Assembly (NCBI RefSeq): GCF_018403225.1
Contig: NZ_BOSG01000001.1
Coordinates: 1,674,001 to 1,738,000 of the forward strand
Direction of reading: 5' to 3'
From: Paenibacillus sp. J23TS9
GTDB lineage: Bacteria; Bacillota; Bacilli; Paenibacillales; Paenibacillaceae
Length of the DNA stretch: 64,000 nucleotides
Of this stretch, positions 26,602 through 35,479 are shown piece after piece. The notes beneath the pieces were generated by a model that was not told where the DNA came from, made no database searches, and saw only the letters and a list, made by a program, of their open reading frames with translations. The stretch's first letter is position 1; each line of letters begins with the position of its first letter. A program made the position numbers and the translations under genes.

Positions 26602-27519
26602 TTATCCTATTTGCTTTTCCTCAATTCGGAACCATAACTCACAATACTCATAACCTTCTTTATTTGTACAATACATTTCAAAATTGCCGCCGTCTAGAAT
26701 ATTAAAATTTGATGTTTGTAGCCATTCAGAAAATACCCGATTTTTTAATGAGCGCAAATCGTAATTGCCACTGCCATTCTCATCACTTAATGTTGAAAAT
26801 ACGGCCCAGGTAGATGCTGGAACATTAACAACAGTATATCCAGTGACCCCGCTGTCCTCCGATTTGTAACACCCGATAAGATAAGGAAACGTGGTATTAC
26901 TTGTGAATTTGTAGGAATCGAATGCAAAAACAGCTCCAAGCTCCTTGCTGAAATTACCTTCGCGCCACCAATCCCCTATTACCGACTGGCGTAATCTGTC
27001 AAACTCGCCATTCTTGCTAATGTTTTGCCAAACCTCCGGTATAGATACGCCCTGCGGGTTCGCAATATTATCGTAAGTGTATATATCCTCTAACCCAAAA
27101 ATTTGAAAAGCATCCCGTTTCTCAATACGATAATTCATCTCGGCAACTCCTTTTAATATCATTTGGAAGGAGATGCGTGGATAGGCTTTTAACTGACTTT
27201 CTGCATTGCGCGCTGATGTGGGAGTCAATCCATGCAGATTTTGAAATGCTCGCGAAAATGATTCCGGCGTTTCATATCCATATTTCAAGGCTATATCAGT
27301 CACTTTATTCTGTCTGTTTTTTAGATCAAAGGCGGCAAGGGTAAGCCTTCTGCGTCTGATATATTCTGATAAAGATACTCCAAGTACAAATGAAAACATG
27401 CGTTGAAATTGATAAACAGAACATAGAGCAATTCTAGCAATCTGTTCATAATCAATATTATTTCCTAAGTTGTCTTCAATATAGTCAATAGCGTGGTTCA
27501 TACGTTGAAGCCAATCCAC
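26602..27519 (-). CDS. AraC-family regulator with GyrI-like effector-binding domain (Rob-like)
   Basis: About 305 residues. The N-terminal AraC helix-turn-helix (about 1-100, YQFQRMFSFVLGVSLSEYIR and PESFSRAFQNLHGLTPTSAR) is followed by a GyrI-like effector domain (about 125-305, MNYRIEKRDAFQIFGLED, YEYCELWFRIEEKQ). This order is that of E. coli Rob and Bacillus multidrug-sensing relatives. The start was set at GTG 27519, which follows AAAGGAGGGG; the longer frame begins inside that ribosome binding site. The ligand is probably a hydrophobic small molecule, but no target operon is adjacent. Confidence 0.88.
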   Translation of the reverse strand: MDWLQRMNHAIDYIEDNLGNNIDYEQIARIALCSVYQFQRMFSFVLGVSLSEYIRRRRLTLAAFDLKNRQNKVTDIALKYGYETPESFSRAFQNLHGLTPTSARNAESQLKAYPRISFQMILKGVAEMNYRIEKRDAFQIFGLEDIYTYDNIANPQGVSIPEVWQNISKNGEFDRLRQSVIGDWWREGNFSKELGAVFAFDSYKFTSNTTFPYLIGCYKSEDSGVTGYTVVNVPASTWAVFSTLSDENGSGNYDLRSLKNRVFSEWLQTSNFNILDGGNFEMYCTNKEGYEYCELWFRIEEKQIG

Positions 27520-27775
27520 GGCAACCCCTCCTTTCAAAAGGAGCATATCATGTGGTAGATCAAGTCGCCTGATTTTTTATGCAGTAAAATATCAGATGAT
27601 TTAAAATTCCCACTTTGTAATAGTTCTTTAATTATTTTGAATTATCCTGCCCGCTACTTGATCAATAGGAGCAGCTGCCGCATGCAAACTACACCACATT
27701 TCTATCACATAAACTAAAAGTTATTTTCCTTATTCGCTTCTTCCCCACATGCCTTTGATAACGATTATGCCCGAA

Positions 27776-28057
27776 CTAAAAAGCCCTTGATAACAATTTG
27801 ATAAAAAACACCAGAACGATCACTAAACTCAATAACCCAACCCACTTCACGTACTGTTTCCGGTAAGCGGCTATGATTGACTCGGTCAGCGTCACAGCTG
27901 TCATGCTCCACAGAGCAGCTTCGGTAATCGGATACAAAAAAACAAACCATAAGAGCGAAGCGGCTGCCGCATGGGTAACAATGCTTCCAATCAACAAGAA
28001 CAATAATGGGAACAACTTTGCTTTCGTGGATTTTCGGGTCCGGTAAGCCCATGCCAT
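27776..28057 (-). CDS. Small membrane protein, possibly 5'-truncated relic
   Basis: 93 residues from ATG at 28057 with three hydrophobic segments (LFPLLFLLIGSIVTHAAAA, LWFVFLYPITEAALWSM, WVGLLSLVIVLVFFIKLL). The frame stays open upstream to about 28110 without another good start and without a clear ribosome binding site, so it may be the 3' part of a longer membrane-protein gene. I do not recognise the family. Confidence 0.45.
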   Translation of the reverse strand: MAWAYRTRKSTKAKLFPLLFLLIGSIVTHAAAASLLWFVFLYPITEAALWSMTAVTLTESIIAAYRKQYVKWVGLLSLVIVLVFFIKLLSRAF

Positions 28058-28497
28058 ATAACATCCGATGCTCCTGATAAGCTTTTTGCAGCAAAGTGGC
28101 CTTCCTTGTGTAAATCGATCTCATGCGCTAGTGGTTGGAATTGCTATTGGAGTTGTTTGCTGCACATGACGACCGGACGGACGAGCTGATCGCTGCCGCT
28201 TCGAGGTACGGCGAATTCATGGGACTGCCTCTGCTGTCGGTGGACATACAGGTGAAAACATCATGTTGTACCTTTAAAAGTTGCTGTCCGATACGGATCA
28301 ACACTCCCCTCCTATCGTCTTCTTTTGGATCGATACGAACCCTTTCCCTATGGTACACATAACAAAAAAGCCGCAATTGATGCGGCTTTCAATGTCTGGA
28401 TGATTTCGCTCGACCTTTATGTGGATTAACGATCTCCTGGGAATGCAGAAGTACCGACGACTTTACGCGGCCGGTCAATTTTATAGATTTCGTGAAA
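28058..28497. other. Gene-poor stretch with an unassigned ORF and a terminator
   Basis: No convincing gene. A plus-strand frame at 28135-28362 reads LFAAHDDRTDELIAAASRYG, which looks protein-like but lacks a ribosome binding site and a recognisable family, so it may be a relic. The hairpin at 28364-28389 is annotated separately. Confidence 0.4.
28364..28389 (-). terminator. Hairpin terminator downstream of the MFS gene
   Basis: A 9-bp inverted repeat AAAGCCGCA/TGCGGCTTT (28367-28375 and 28381-28389) with a 5-base loop. On the minus strand it ends in a T run, 110 bases past the MFS stop. Confidence 0.65.
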
Positions 28498-29748
28498 TTA
28501 TGTCTCTTGTGCAGTAAGTACGTTATCCGGCGCTTTTTGGTTCATGATCGGTACCATGACCAGTGCACCTAGAAGAAACAATAATCCTGCCCCGCTATAG
28601 ATCGTACTAAGCGAAAAAGCGTCTTTTAATGCACCTGCGAAGGACATGGAAATGACCATCATGCCCACGAACATCGGATTCAAGACCCCATTCACCCGGC
28701 CGACAATGGAAGCATGCGACCATTTCAGAATCATGGTACTGATTCCAATATGAATGCAAGGGAAAACTAGCCCGTTCAGGAATTGGACGGTCAATGTGAC
28801 CGGAACGCTTGTCGAATACCCGACTATAGCTGTACAGACTGCTCCTGCCAGCATTCCTATGGCAAGAAGAATCTGCGGCGGTACCCGCTTCGCGAAGACG
28901 GCTACGATCCCGCCACCAATCAGCATTGCTGCGCCGTTCACCATAAGCAGATACTGCAGGAATTCCTCGCTCTTGCCCAGCCTCTCCGTTACGATAAACA
29001 GGTTGAGAGCTTGGGCTACGCCAACGGCGAGTCCCGCGAGAACAAACGCAAGTCCGAGCATCCGCAGCACTTGGCTTTTCCAAACAAAGCGGAAGCCTTC
29101 AACGAAATCTTTGCGGAATTGCCCTCTTACAGCAACCGTTTGAGATTCCATATGATCTTCTGGCAAGCGAATAAGAACAAGAGCCGAGAGCAGGAAAACC
29201 ACCCCCATGACAGCGATCGATGTTTCAAGGCCGAACGTGCTGTACACGAAGGTGCCAAGCATAGGGCCAAGCACCATGAAGATAGCCATCAGTGATTGGA
29301 ACAGAGCCATCCCCTGCTGCAGCTGTTGTTCTGGCACGTGATACTTAAACAACCGCATACTAGAAGGCTGCGAGAACTGCGAAAGAATAGCCGAGATGAA
29401 CGCGACAAGGTAAACGGATTCCCAAGAACCATAATGTAGGGTCAGAAGGACCACGAATACCGATACCGCGGATAATAAATCGCACCAGATCATCGTTCGC
29501 TTTGGCCGCCAGCGGTCGGCAAATGTTCCACCAATGAACGAAAAAACAAAAATAGGCGCGAATTCTGCCACGCTGATTAACGAAATGGCGTAGGGATCAT
29601 TGTTTGTTCTGTCGGCAACATACAGAAGAATCGCGAAATTGCGTACCCAGATGCCGATCTGCAGGAGCACGCTTGATAATAAAATCGTCTGCAGGAATTG
29701 ATTGCGAAGCAAGCCTGATGCATTTGTGCTTTTTTCGGGCCTATTCAA
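28498..29748 (-). CDS. MFS transporter, macrolide-efflux (MefA)-like
   Basis: About 416 residues and 12 hydrophobic segments. The loop GGTFADRWRPKRTMIWCD after helix 2 is the MFS motif A variant found in MefA-like and enterobactin-exporter-like proteins. A TTG at 29748 has GGAGG eight bases upstream; a GTG at 29763 has none, so TTG is chosen. A minute ORF with a perfect ribosome binding site lies about 80 bases upstream and may be a leader. Drug efflux is the family expectation; the substrate is unknown. Confidence 0.85.
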   Translation of the reverse strand: MNRPEKSTNASGLLRNQFLQTILLSSVLLQIGIWVRNFAILLYVADRTNNDPYAISLISVAEFAPIFVFSFIGGTFADRWRPKRTMIWCDLLSAVSVFVVLLTLHYGSWESVYLVAFISAILSQFSQPSSMRLFKYHVPEQQLQQGMALFQSLMAIFMVLGPMLGTFVYSTFGLETSIAVMGVVFLLSALVLIRLPEDHMESQTVAVRGQFRKDFVEGFRFVWKSQVLRMLGLAFVLAGLAVGVAQALNLFIVTERLGKSEEFLQYLLMVNGAAMLIGGGIVAVFAKRVPPQILLAIGMLAGAVCTAIVGYSTSVPVTLTVQFLNGLVFPCIHIGISTMILKWSHASIVGRVNGVLNPMFVGMMVISMSFAGALKDAFSLSTIYSGAGLLFLLGALVMVPIMNQKAPDNVLTAQET

Positions 29749-29827
29749 ACTTTCAACCTCCACTTTGTTTAATAAAGAATGCCATTCTTAGTAAAGATTC
29801 TCCACTCCCTTCCATAATTCATTATAC

Positions 29828-29839
29828 TCAATGTTCCAT
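29828..29839 (-). promoter_or_regulatory. Three-codon leader ORF with perfect Shine-Dalgarno before the MFS gene
   Basis: AAGGAGGTG at 29844-29852 is followed by ATG GAA CAT TGA. The MFS start is about 80 bases further on, and a small hairpin AAGAAT/ATTCTT lies between. It could be a translational leader as found before antibiotic-resistance genes, or the start of a gene lost by deletion. Confidence 0.35.
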
Positions 29840-29884
29840 CGTTCACCTCCTTCTTAAGACTGAAATAGCGGAATCAAAATGACT

Positions 29885-29919
29885 AAACAAGCAATGCTCG
29901 CCACGAGCATTGCTTGTTT
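29885..29919. terminator. Strong hairpin terminator
   Basis: A perfect 16-bp inverted repeat (29885-29900 and 29904-29919) with a 3-base loop and T-rich feet on both strands. It lies just past the stop of the quinone-reductase relic and upstream of the MFS leader. Confidence 0.85.
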
Positions 29920-29932
29920 TATTGGATACAGA

Positions 29933-30298
29933 TTATCGGGTTATTGCGCTAAAACAGCGATACACCCGCTTCAATTTCTGTTCGTGCCTGCCTTTCTGGC
30001 TCTCCATGCTTCCAAATTCAAAAAACTTCACTTTTCGGATGCCCACATATTGAAGCAATGCTTTCCTCATCAGAATTTTATGTGCGTTGCCCAACCAGTA
30101 CAAAAGATAGAATGGCGGTCCTTTCATGGTGGAAATGCATACTGCGGATTTGCCTTTCAAGAGTCCCTCCGGCAACAGCTTTCCATTGTCCCGATAGGCA
30201 AAATTCGAGGCAAACATCTGGTCAATATACCCCAGAAGCATCGCGGGAGGTCTTCCCCACCAAATGGGATATACGAATACTATTTTGTCCGCTGTCGT
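29933..30298 (-). pseudogene. NAD(P)H quinone oxidoreductase (flavodoxin fold) remnant
   Basis: The frame entered just after a TGA at 30299-30301 reads DKIVFVYPIWWGRPPAMLLG and continues to YRCFSAITR. VYPIWWGRPPAML is the FMN-binding hallmark of MdaB/NQO1-like reductases (PF02525). About 60 N-terminal residues are missing; instead ATG GTA ACA TGA occurs after an AAAGGG site at 30308-30310, as if an internal deletion had fused the start to the middle of the gene. No functional enzyme is expected. Confidence 0.75.
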
Positions 30299-30371
30299 TC
30301 ATGTTACCATTTTCCCTTTACTTCATGACGGAGACGGATCGGACCCGCGCAAAGATCATGGCCAGGCGATC

Positions 30372-30425
30372 AAAAACAGCGTTAGACCAAGACTTTTCAT
30401 TTCAAGTCCTGATCTAACGCTGTTT
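30372..30425 (-). terminator. Terminator after the flavin-reductase gene
   Basis: A long interrupted inverted repeat with the outer stem AAACAGCGTTAGA/TCTAACGCTGTTT and the inner stem AAGACTT/AAGTCCT. The minus strand ends in TTTTTG. It lies about 40 bases past the stop of the gene at 30463-31086. Confidence 0.85.
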
Positions 30426-30462
30426 CCTTTTAAGTTTTCGGGCATCCAGCCTAGAACCCAAC

Positions 30463-31086
30463 CTATTGGGCGGAACCGGGTCCGAATACCGGCGCTAACC
30501 GCGAGTCGGTCAGCTGCTCGGACAAGCCGAAATATTGGCAGAAATTCATGATCATCGGATTCCATTTCGAAGGGTCGATGTATTGCGTTTGGCCGTCCAT
30601 AAGCAGACGGTCTTCGATGTGGACCCTTTCTATCCGGACCTCCAAGGCAACCAGCGAGCCGGGTTCTTCAAAGACATGAAGCTTCGTTAACTTGGCTTCC
30701 AGGTGGACGGGGCATTCGAGGACGCGCGGCGCTTGAACGATTTCGGACAGAAGCGGAGTCAATTGCGCGGCTCCGAATTTATCCTTTTCATATGTATAAC
30801 CCCTCTTGGCTTTAGACTCTGGGACGGGATTGCTGCCAGTTAACAACGTTAATCGCTCTATGGCCGGCACCAGGTCGATCGACGGGAGGTTAAGGACGCA
30901 CTCGCCTTCCCGGACCAAGTTTTGAACGGTCTTCGACCTGCTGCTCATCCCAAGCATGCACGATTGATTCAGCCACCAGGCCGAAGACATCGGTGCGAGG
31001 TTTGGCGTACCGTCCTCGTTGAGTGTACTGATCAGCACGACCGAGCTTCCGAAGTATAGTATTTTGGGTTCGATAACTTTATGCAT
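30463..31086 (-). CDS. Flavin reductase family protein (FMN-binding split barrel)
   Basis: 207 residues. The N-terminal half has the split-barrel pattern VVLISTLNEDGTPNLAPMSS and NLVREGECVLNLPS, typical of the DIM6/NTAB flavin-reductase-like family, which binds FMN and reduces it with NAD(P)H or serves as an FMN-dependent oxidoreductase. It is a soluble cytoplasmic protein. An AAGGGAGA site lies upstream of the ATG at a slightly long spacing. It stands alone between its own terminator and the frameshifted acetyltransferase gene. Confidence 0.85.
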   Translation of the reverse strand: MHKVIEPKILYFGSSVVLISTLNEDGTPNLAPMSSAWWLNQSCMLGMSSRSKTVQNLVREGECVLNLPSIDLVPAIERLTLLTGSNPVPESKAKRGYTYEKDKFGAAQLTPLLSEIVQAPRVLECPVHLEAKLTKLHVFEEPGSLVALEVRIERVHIEDRLLMDGQTQYIDPSKWNPMIMNFCQYFGLSEQLTDSRLAPVFGPGSAQ

Positions 31087-31330
31087 TGCGGATTCACTTC
31101 TCCCTTACGAACGATTTGTATGTACTGTACCACAAACTTTTTCTAGGAAGCCCGAATACGGAATAAGACCGCAAGATTCCCATATTTTAGACAGGTGCAG
31201 GAACCTGACTTCGGTTGCAAAACAAAAAAATACCGCGATGATTCGCGGTATCTTGTCGTGGGCGCTATTCAATTCGTCGGAACGCTCAAGGCGTCTAGGC
31301 TATGATTGGTGCTCCTGATATCTAAACGAT

Positions 31331-31844
<514 letters not shown>

Positions 31845-31870
31845 AAAAATCGATAGCTCCTTTTTTTGGT

Positions 31871-32326
31871 TCAATAGACTCTTTTGTTCCCCTTTTTGAC
31901 GGATTCCCAATCCGCTTCCACGTTTTTTCTCACTCTTTGCAGATAATGAAGCATGACATCGGCTTCGCTATCGGAAAATCCCGCTAAGGCTACACGATTC
32001 GAATGATCGTGCTCTCTTGCAATAATGGGATACACTTCGTTCCCCTTTTCCGTCGGAAAGAGTCTTTTTATTTTTTTGTTGCGTTCATCATCCCGTTTTT
32101 CGATAAAGCCATGCATTTCGAGCTTTTGTATGGCGCGAGCTGCGGTCGTACGGTCTACTTTAATCCTTTCGGCCAACTTTTCTTGAATGATGCCCGGGTG
32201 TTCGCATATTCGTACAAGGTACAGATACTGCCCTTTGGTCAGGTCGTATTCTTTGAATTCGATATTGCTGATCGAATCCAAAACCCGGGCAATCATTCCG
32301 ATTTCGCGTAGGATTTCCGTCTTCAT
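31871..32326 (-). CDS. MarR-family transcriptional regulator
   Basis: 151 residues with the winged helix LAERIKVDRTTAARAIQKLE and the wing GFIEKRDDERNKKIKRLFPT, followed by a dimerisation helix. The start follows AAAGGAG. Upstream is a perfect 36-base palindromic region (32375-32410) that is a good autoregulatory operator. The likely regulon is its own operon with the acetyltransferase gene downstream. The ligand is unknown; no conserved cysteine is apparent. Confidence 0.92.
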   Translation of the reverse strand: MKTEILREIGMIARVLDSISNIEFKEYDLTKGQYLYLVRICEHPGIIQEKLAERIKVDRTTAARAIQKLEMHGFIEKRDDERNKKIKRLFPTEKGNEVYPIIAREHDHSNRVALAGFSDSEADVMLHYLQRVRKNVEADWESVKKGNKRVY

Positions 32327-32374
32327 TTCGGCGCCGCTCCTTTCTCATCCTAACTACAATCTTCAATTCATCAT

Positions 32375-32410
32375 ATTCTAATTATGTTGCATTTGCAACA
32401 TAATTAGAAT
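32375..32410. promoter_or_regulatory. Palindromic MarR operator
   Basis: ATTCTAATTATGTTGC, a 4-base spacer, then its exact reverse complement. The inner TTGCATTTGCAA is typical of MarR-type operators. It lies about 50 bases upstream of the MarR start codon, and also close to the terminator of the gene on the other side. Confidence 0.8.
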
Positions 32411-32415
32411 AAATT

Positions 32416-32456
32416 AAAAAGCTTTTACAGCTGCCTTTTGGGCAACTACAAAAGCT
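32416..32456 (-). terminator. Terminator after the secreted helical protein gene
   Basis: On the minus strand AGCTTTTGTAGTTGCC pairs fully with GGCAGCTGTAAAAGCT, counting G-U pairs, with an AAAA-containing loop, and is followed by TTTTTAATTT. It lies about 30 bases past the stop at 32489. Confidence 0.8.
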
Positions 32457-32488
32457 CTCATCGGTAGCGCAGAACCGCTGCGCCCCGT

Positions 32489-33142
32489 TTAAAACTTATT
32501 GGGGAACTGTTTGACAATGCCTTCCGTCAAGATATCGGCAAAATGAATCATGTGGATTTCATTTTTGTCGGTTGCTGCAATATCCGCTTTCCAATCTCCT
32601 TTGAGACAGTCCAGAACGATTTCCTTAATCAATTGGAGGTGTTCATACAGCATGTCCTGCAGTACCTTAAATTGCCAGTTTGGATTCGCTGAGCTTAAAA
32701 ATTTGGAGATATCGTCGGCGTTTCTATGCCAATCGGCATCCAACTTTTCCACATCCGCCTGATTACCCGCTTTGGCAGCATCCACAATCTTCCCTGCGAT
32801 CAGAATATGCTCTCTCAGAAGATCAGCCAGCTTATTGCCTGCGGCATCTCCGTAATAAGGTTTGATTACATTACCTATGTCCTGTTGATTCCGCAAAAGC
32901 CGGTCTAAGACATCTTTCTGATCCGGACGATTAGAGATAGCGCTGACAATATAGCTTCTCGTCCATATCGTATGGTCAATCCAAACCTTCTGCATATCGA
33001 CTTTCAATTGCACCATTTTTGGGCTTAGGCAAACTGAAGCTTTCTTTTCGCCTACCTTCGCTTGTCCGGATGCAACCGCATGCGTCATACTAAAAACGAG
33101 CGCCAAGGTTAAAGGCAACGCCAGCAACCATTTGTTGTTCAT
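32489..33142 (-). CDS. Secreted helical protein of unknown function
   Basis: 217 residues with a signal peptide (NNKWLLALPLTLALVFSMTH, cut near AVASGQA). The mature part is almost entirely helical (MVQLKVDMQKVWIDHTIWTR, ADLLREHILIAGKIVDAAKA, QDMLYEHLQLIKEIVLDCL) with histidines spaced for a four-helix bundle, such as H39-like, LREHI, DWHRN and YEHLQL. I recall similar Paenibacillus proteins with unreliable names and give no function; a metal- or ligand-binding bundle is possible. GAGGAG favours the second ATG as start. The gene stands alone between two terminators. Confidence 0.7.
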   Translation of the reverse strand: MNNKWLLALPLTLALVFSMTHAVASGQAKVGEKKASVCLSPKMVQLKVDMQKVWIDHTIWTRSYIVSAISNRPDQKDVLDRLLRNQQDIGNVIKPYYGDAAGNKLADLLREHILIAGKIVDAAKAGNQADVEKLDADWHRNADDISKFLSSANPNWQFKVLQDMLYEHLQLIKEIVLDCLKGDWKADIAATDKNEIHMIHFADILTEGIVKQFPNKF

Positions 33143-33247
33143 AATCATCTGCTCCTCTATACATTTGGAATAAAATAGGCTGTCTTATTATGGCTAAAAT
33201 ATCCGATTTTATCCGATTTTCACAAATTTGAATTAATAATCATAATG

Positions 33248-33286
33248 AAAAACCCTCCAGACCTGCTGCGGTCTGAGAGGGTTTTT
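33248..33286. terminator. Bidirectional-looking terminator
   Basis: AAAAACCCTC/GAGGGTTTTT with an inner stem AGACC/GGTCT, one bulge and T-rich feet on both strands. It lies about 45 bases past the stop of the MFS gene at 33330. Confidence 0.8.
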
Positions 33287-33329
33287 CATTATTCATGCCT
33301 GCTTCCATTCATAATTTCAATGTTAATGA

Positions 33330-34538
33330 TCATCGAAGTGACCTTGTCTCAAGCTCATATTGTGTTTCTTTAGACTTGAAAGAGATCAGGAATCCTAACA
33401 TTAATACGACGCTCGCCATCACGTAAGGATAATTTACATTCAAGTCAAACAGTGCTCCCGCAATAATGGGACCAATAATGTTTCCGAGGCTGGTGAAGGC
33501 CGAATTCAGACCTGCGACATAGCCCTGCTGCTCGTTGGCGAACTTGGACATTTGGGTTCCAATGGCCGGACGCAGAATGTCCATCGCCAGAAACAGGACA
33601 AAAGTTACCGCAACTATGAGCCAAAACGTATGCACCAGCAGCGTTAAAAGAATAAAGAGGACGGACACCAGAATGCTGACAGTAATGATTCTCTTCTCGC
33701 CGAAACGATTAATGATCCAGCCGAAGATTGTTATCTGCACGACAGCTCCACAGACCGAACCGAACGTAATGATGAACGCGATATCCTTCGGGGTAAAACC
33801 GAATTTGTGATCGACAAACAGACCGAACACCGTTTCAAAGTTCGCTAGTCCAAAAGAAGCAACGAACACGACGATCAAACTGATAAAATAAGGCGCCCGG
33901 TAAGCGGCGGTTAACTGACCCAGCAATCCGGCTTGAACCGGCTGTGCTGTCCCCTCCTCTTTGGTATGGCCCTCCTTCTTCACTTCGCGCAAAAACAGTG
34001 CGGAAACCGCCATCGCAAGCAAGCCACCGACGGAGGCAGCGTAGAAAGGAACCCGTATGCCGTATTCGGCAAGGTAACCGCCGATCCCCGGCCCAATGAT
34101 AAAGCCCGTGGTGATGGCTGCATTGATGAATCCCATCCCTTTGCCCCGTTCTTCCTCACTGGTGACATCGGCCGTATAAGCCATTACGGCAGGCATGACC
34201 AGGGCGGCGCTCACCCCTCCCAACAGTCTAGCCAGAAACAATAAAGGCAGCGAGCTGGCGGCGCCAAACATCCATTCCGAAATGGCAAACAGCAGCAACC
34301 CGGACAAAATGACCTTTTTGCGGCCAATCGAATCGGATAGACGTCCGGCGATCGGCGAGAATACGAGCTGCGTAATCGAAAAGGCCGCAACCAGCAGGCC
34401 GAGTATGCTCCCATTTATATGAAGCAAGTTCATGTAACTGGGCATGATCGGTATGATCAGCCCGATCCCCGTGAAAATAATGAAGTTGTTAAGCATGAGA
34501 AGCAGTATTGCTCCCCGGTTTCTAAGCAGTAGCGACAT
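33330..34538 (-). CDS. MFS multidrug transporter (DHA1 type, 12 helices)
   Basis: 402 residues. Motif A after helix 2 reads GRLSDSIGRKKVI and motif C in helix 5 reads GFIIGPGIGGYLAEYG, the marks of DHA1 drug:H+ antiporters such as Bmr, NorA and TetA. GGAGG is nine bases before the ATG. The TetR gene lies directly upstream on the same strand with about 100 bases between, so the pair probably forms a regulated efflux unit. The drug exported cannot be inferred. Confidence 0.9.
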   Translation of the reverse strand: MSLLLRNRGAILLLMLNNFIIFTGIGLIIPIMPSYMNLLHINGSILGLLVAAFSITQLVFSPIAGRLSDSIGRKKVILSGLLLFAISEWMFGAASSLPLLFLARLLGGVSAALVMPAVMAYTADVTSEEERGKGMGFINAAITTGFIIGPGIGGYLAEYGIRVPFYAASVGGLLAMAVSALFLREVKKEGHTKEEGTAQPVQAGLLGQLTAAYRAPYFISLIVVFVASFGLANFETVFGLFVDHKFGFTPKDIAFIITFGSVCGAVVQITIFGWIINRFGEKRIITVSILVSVLFILLTLLVHTFWLIVAVTFVLFLAMDILRPAIGTQMSKFANEQQGYVAGLNSAFTSLGNIIGPIIAGALFDLNVNYPYVMASVVLMLGFLISFKSKETQYELETRSLR

Positions 34539-34642
34539 ACAAGAAAGCCTCCATAAAATTCTGCATTAATTCTGAACATTCGTTATGTATTTTGTCCCGG
34601 AATAACGTAGACGGATTTTTTGCACTCCGTTGCCTGCTTTCT

Positions 34643-35236
34643 TTATTCTTCCGCTACGCCATTTAAAAATACAGTGACAGCATCTCGATAAAGTATAGTC
34701 GTCTTATCAGGCGCCAAGCTTCGCGATAGATGATTTGCACCGAAAAAGATGGCTTCCAATACGACAGCAAGGCTCTCGGCATCACCTGGCTTAAATTCGC
34801 CGCTCTCGATTCCTTCCTGCAGCAGCTTTTGATTAAACGCCAAATGCTTGGCGTTCATCTCGGCCATTCTGGATTCGACCTCAGACGTCTTCTCCTCGTT
34901 ATGAAAAAATTCATCGGCTGCCTTCGTGAGCGGATGGTTCAAATCATCGATCGCCAGTTGTTCGGCTACGGCGTAAAGCTTCTCGGTGGTTGTGCTATAC
35001 AAATGCTCGCTTTGTTCCCAATTCAATTCCCATTCGCGGTCCCATTCTTCAATTAAAAAAAGAAACAGGCCCTCTTTGCTTTTGAAGTGGTAATAGATAT
35101 TGCCTTTGCTGCTCCCGGTGGCGCCTACGATATCTTCGATCGAAGTCGCTTTATAGCCCTTTTGGACAAATAGCGCACGAGCAGCTAATGCGATTTTCTT
35201 TTTGGTTTGCTCGCTCTGAAGCTGTTTCTGATTCAT
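34643..35236 (-). CDS. TetR-family transcriptional regulator
   Basis: 197 residues. The N-terminal helix-turn-helix IEDIVGATGSSKGNIYYHFK is followed by a ligand-binding core with a C-terminal segment EAIFFGANHLSRSL typical of QacR/BM3R1-like repressors. GGAG seven bases before the ATG at 35236 was preferred over the longer frame at 35257. It precedes the MFS gene in the same direction and has an operator-like dyad in its own promoter, which points to autorepression and control of efflux. Confidence 0.92.
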   Translation of the reverse strand: MNQKQLQSEQTKKKIALAARALFVQKGYKATSIEDIVGATGSSKGNIYYHFKSKEGLFLFLIEEWDREWELNWEQSEHLYSTTTEKLYAVAEQLAIDDLNHPLTKAADEFFHNEEKTSEVESRMAEMNAKHLAFNQKLLQEGIESGEFKPGDAESLAVVLEAIFFGANHLSRSLAPDKTTILYRDAVTVFLNGVAEE

Positions 35237-35261
35237 AACGTCACTCCAATCCATCATCTAT

Positions 35262-35275
35262 ACCGAACGTTCAGT
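35262..35275. promoter_or_regulatory. TetR operator candidate
   Basis: ACCGAACGTTCAGT is a 14-base dyad with one mismatched pair, centred on AACGTT, 26 bases upstream of the TetR start codon. Confidence 0.6.
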
Positions 35276-35340
35276 CAGTATTGTAGCATGTTGTTATTTA
35301 TATGGCAACCCGGTCTTCTATATAAAGAGAAAAGTGTATA

Positions 35341-35369
35341 AACCGGCTGCAACAGATATGCAGCCGGTT
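35341..35369 (-). terminator. Terminator-like hairpin after the Gfo/Idh/MocA gene
   Basis: An 11-bp inverted repeat AACCGGCTGCA/TGCAGCCGGTT with a 7-base loop. On the minus strand it is followed by TTTATACACTTTT. It is about 110 bases beyond the stop at 35480, so some untranslated RNA is expected. Confidence 0.55.
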
Positions 35370-35479
35370 ATGTTTGACTCGGATCAAGTGGAATTTAACG
35401 ATCGCTCCCCGATGGTCTAGTACTGGAGAATGATCTATTCATAATACCAAAAACATAACGATTATTGTTCCCCACCTAT

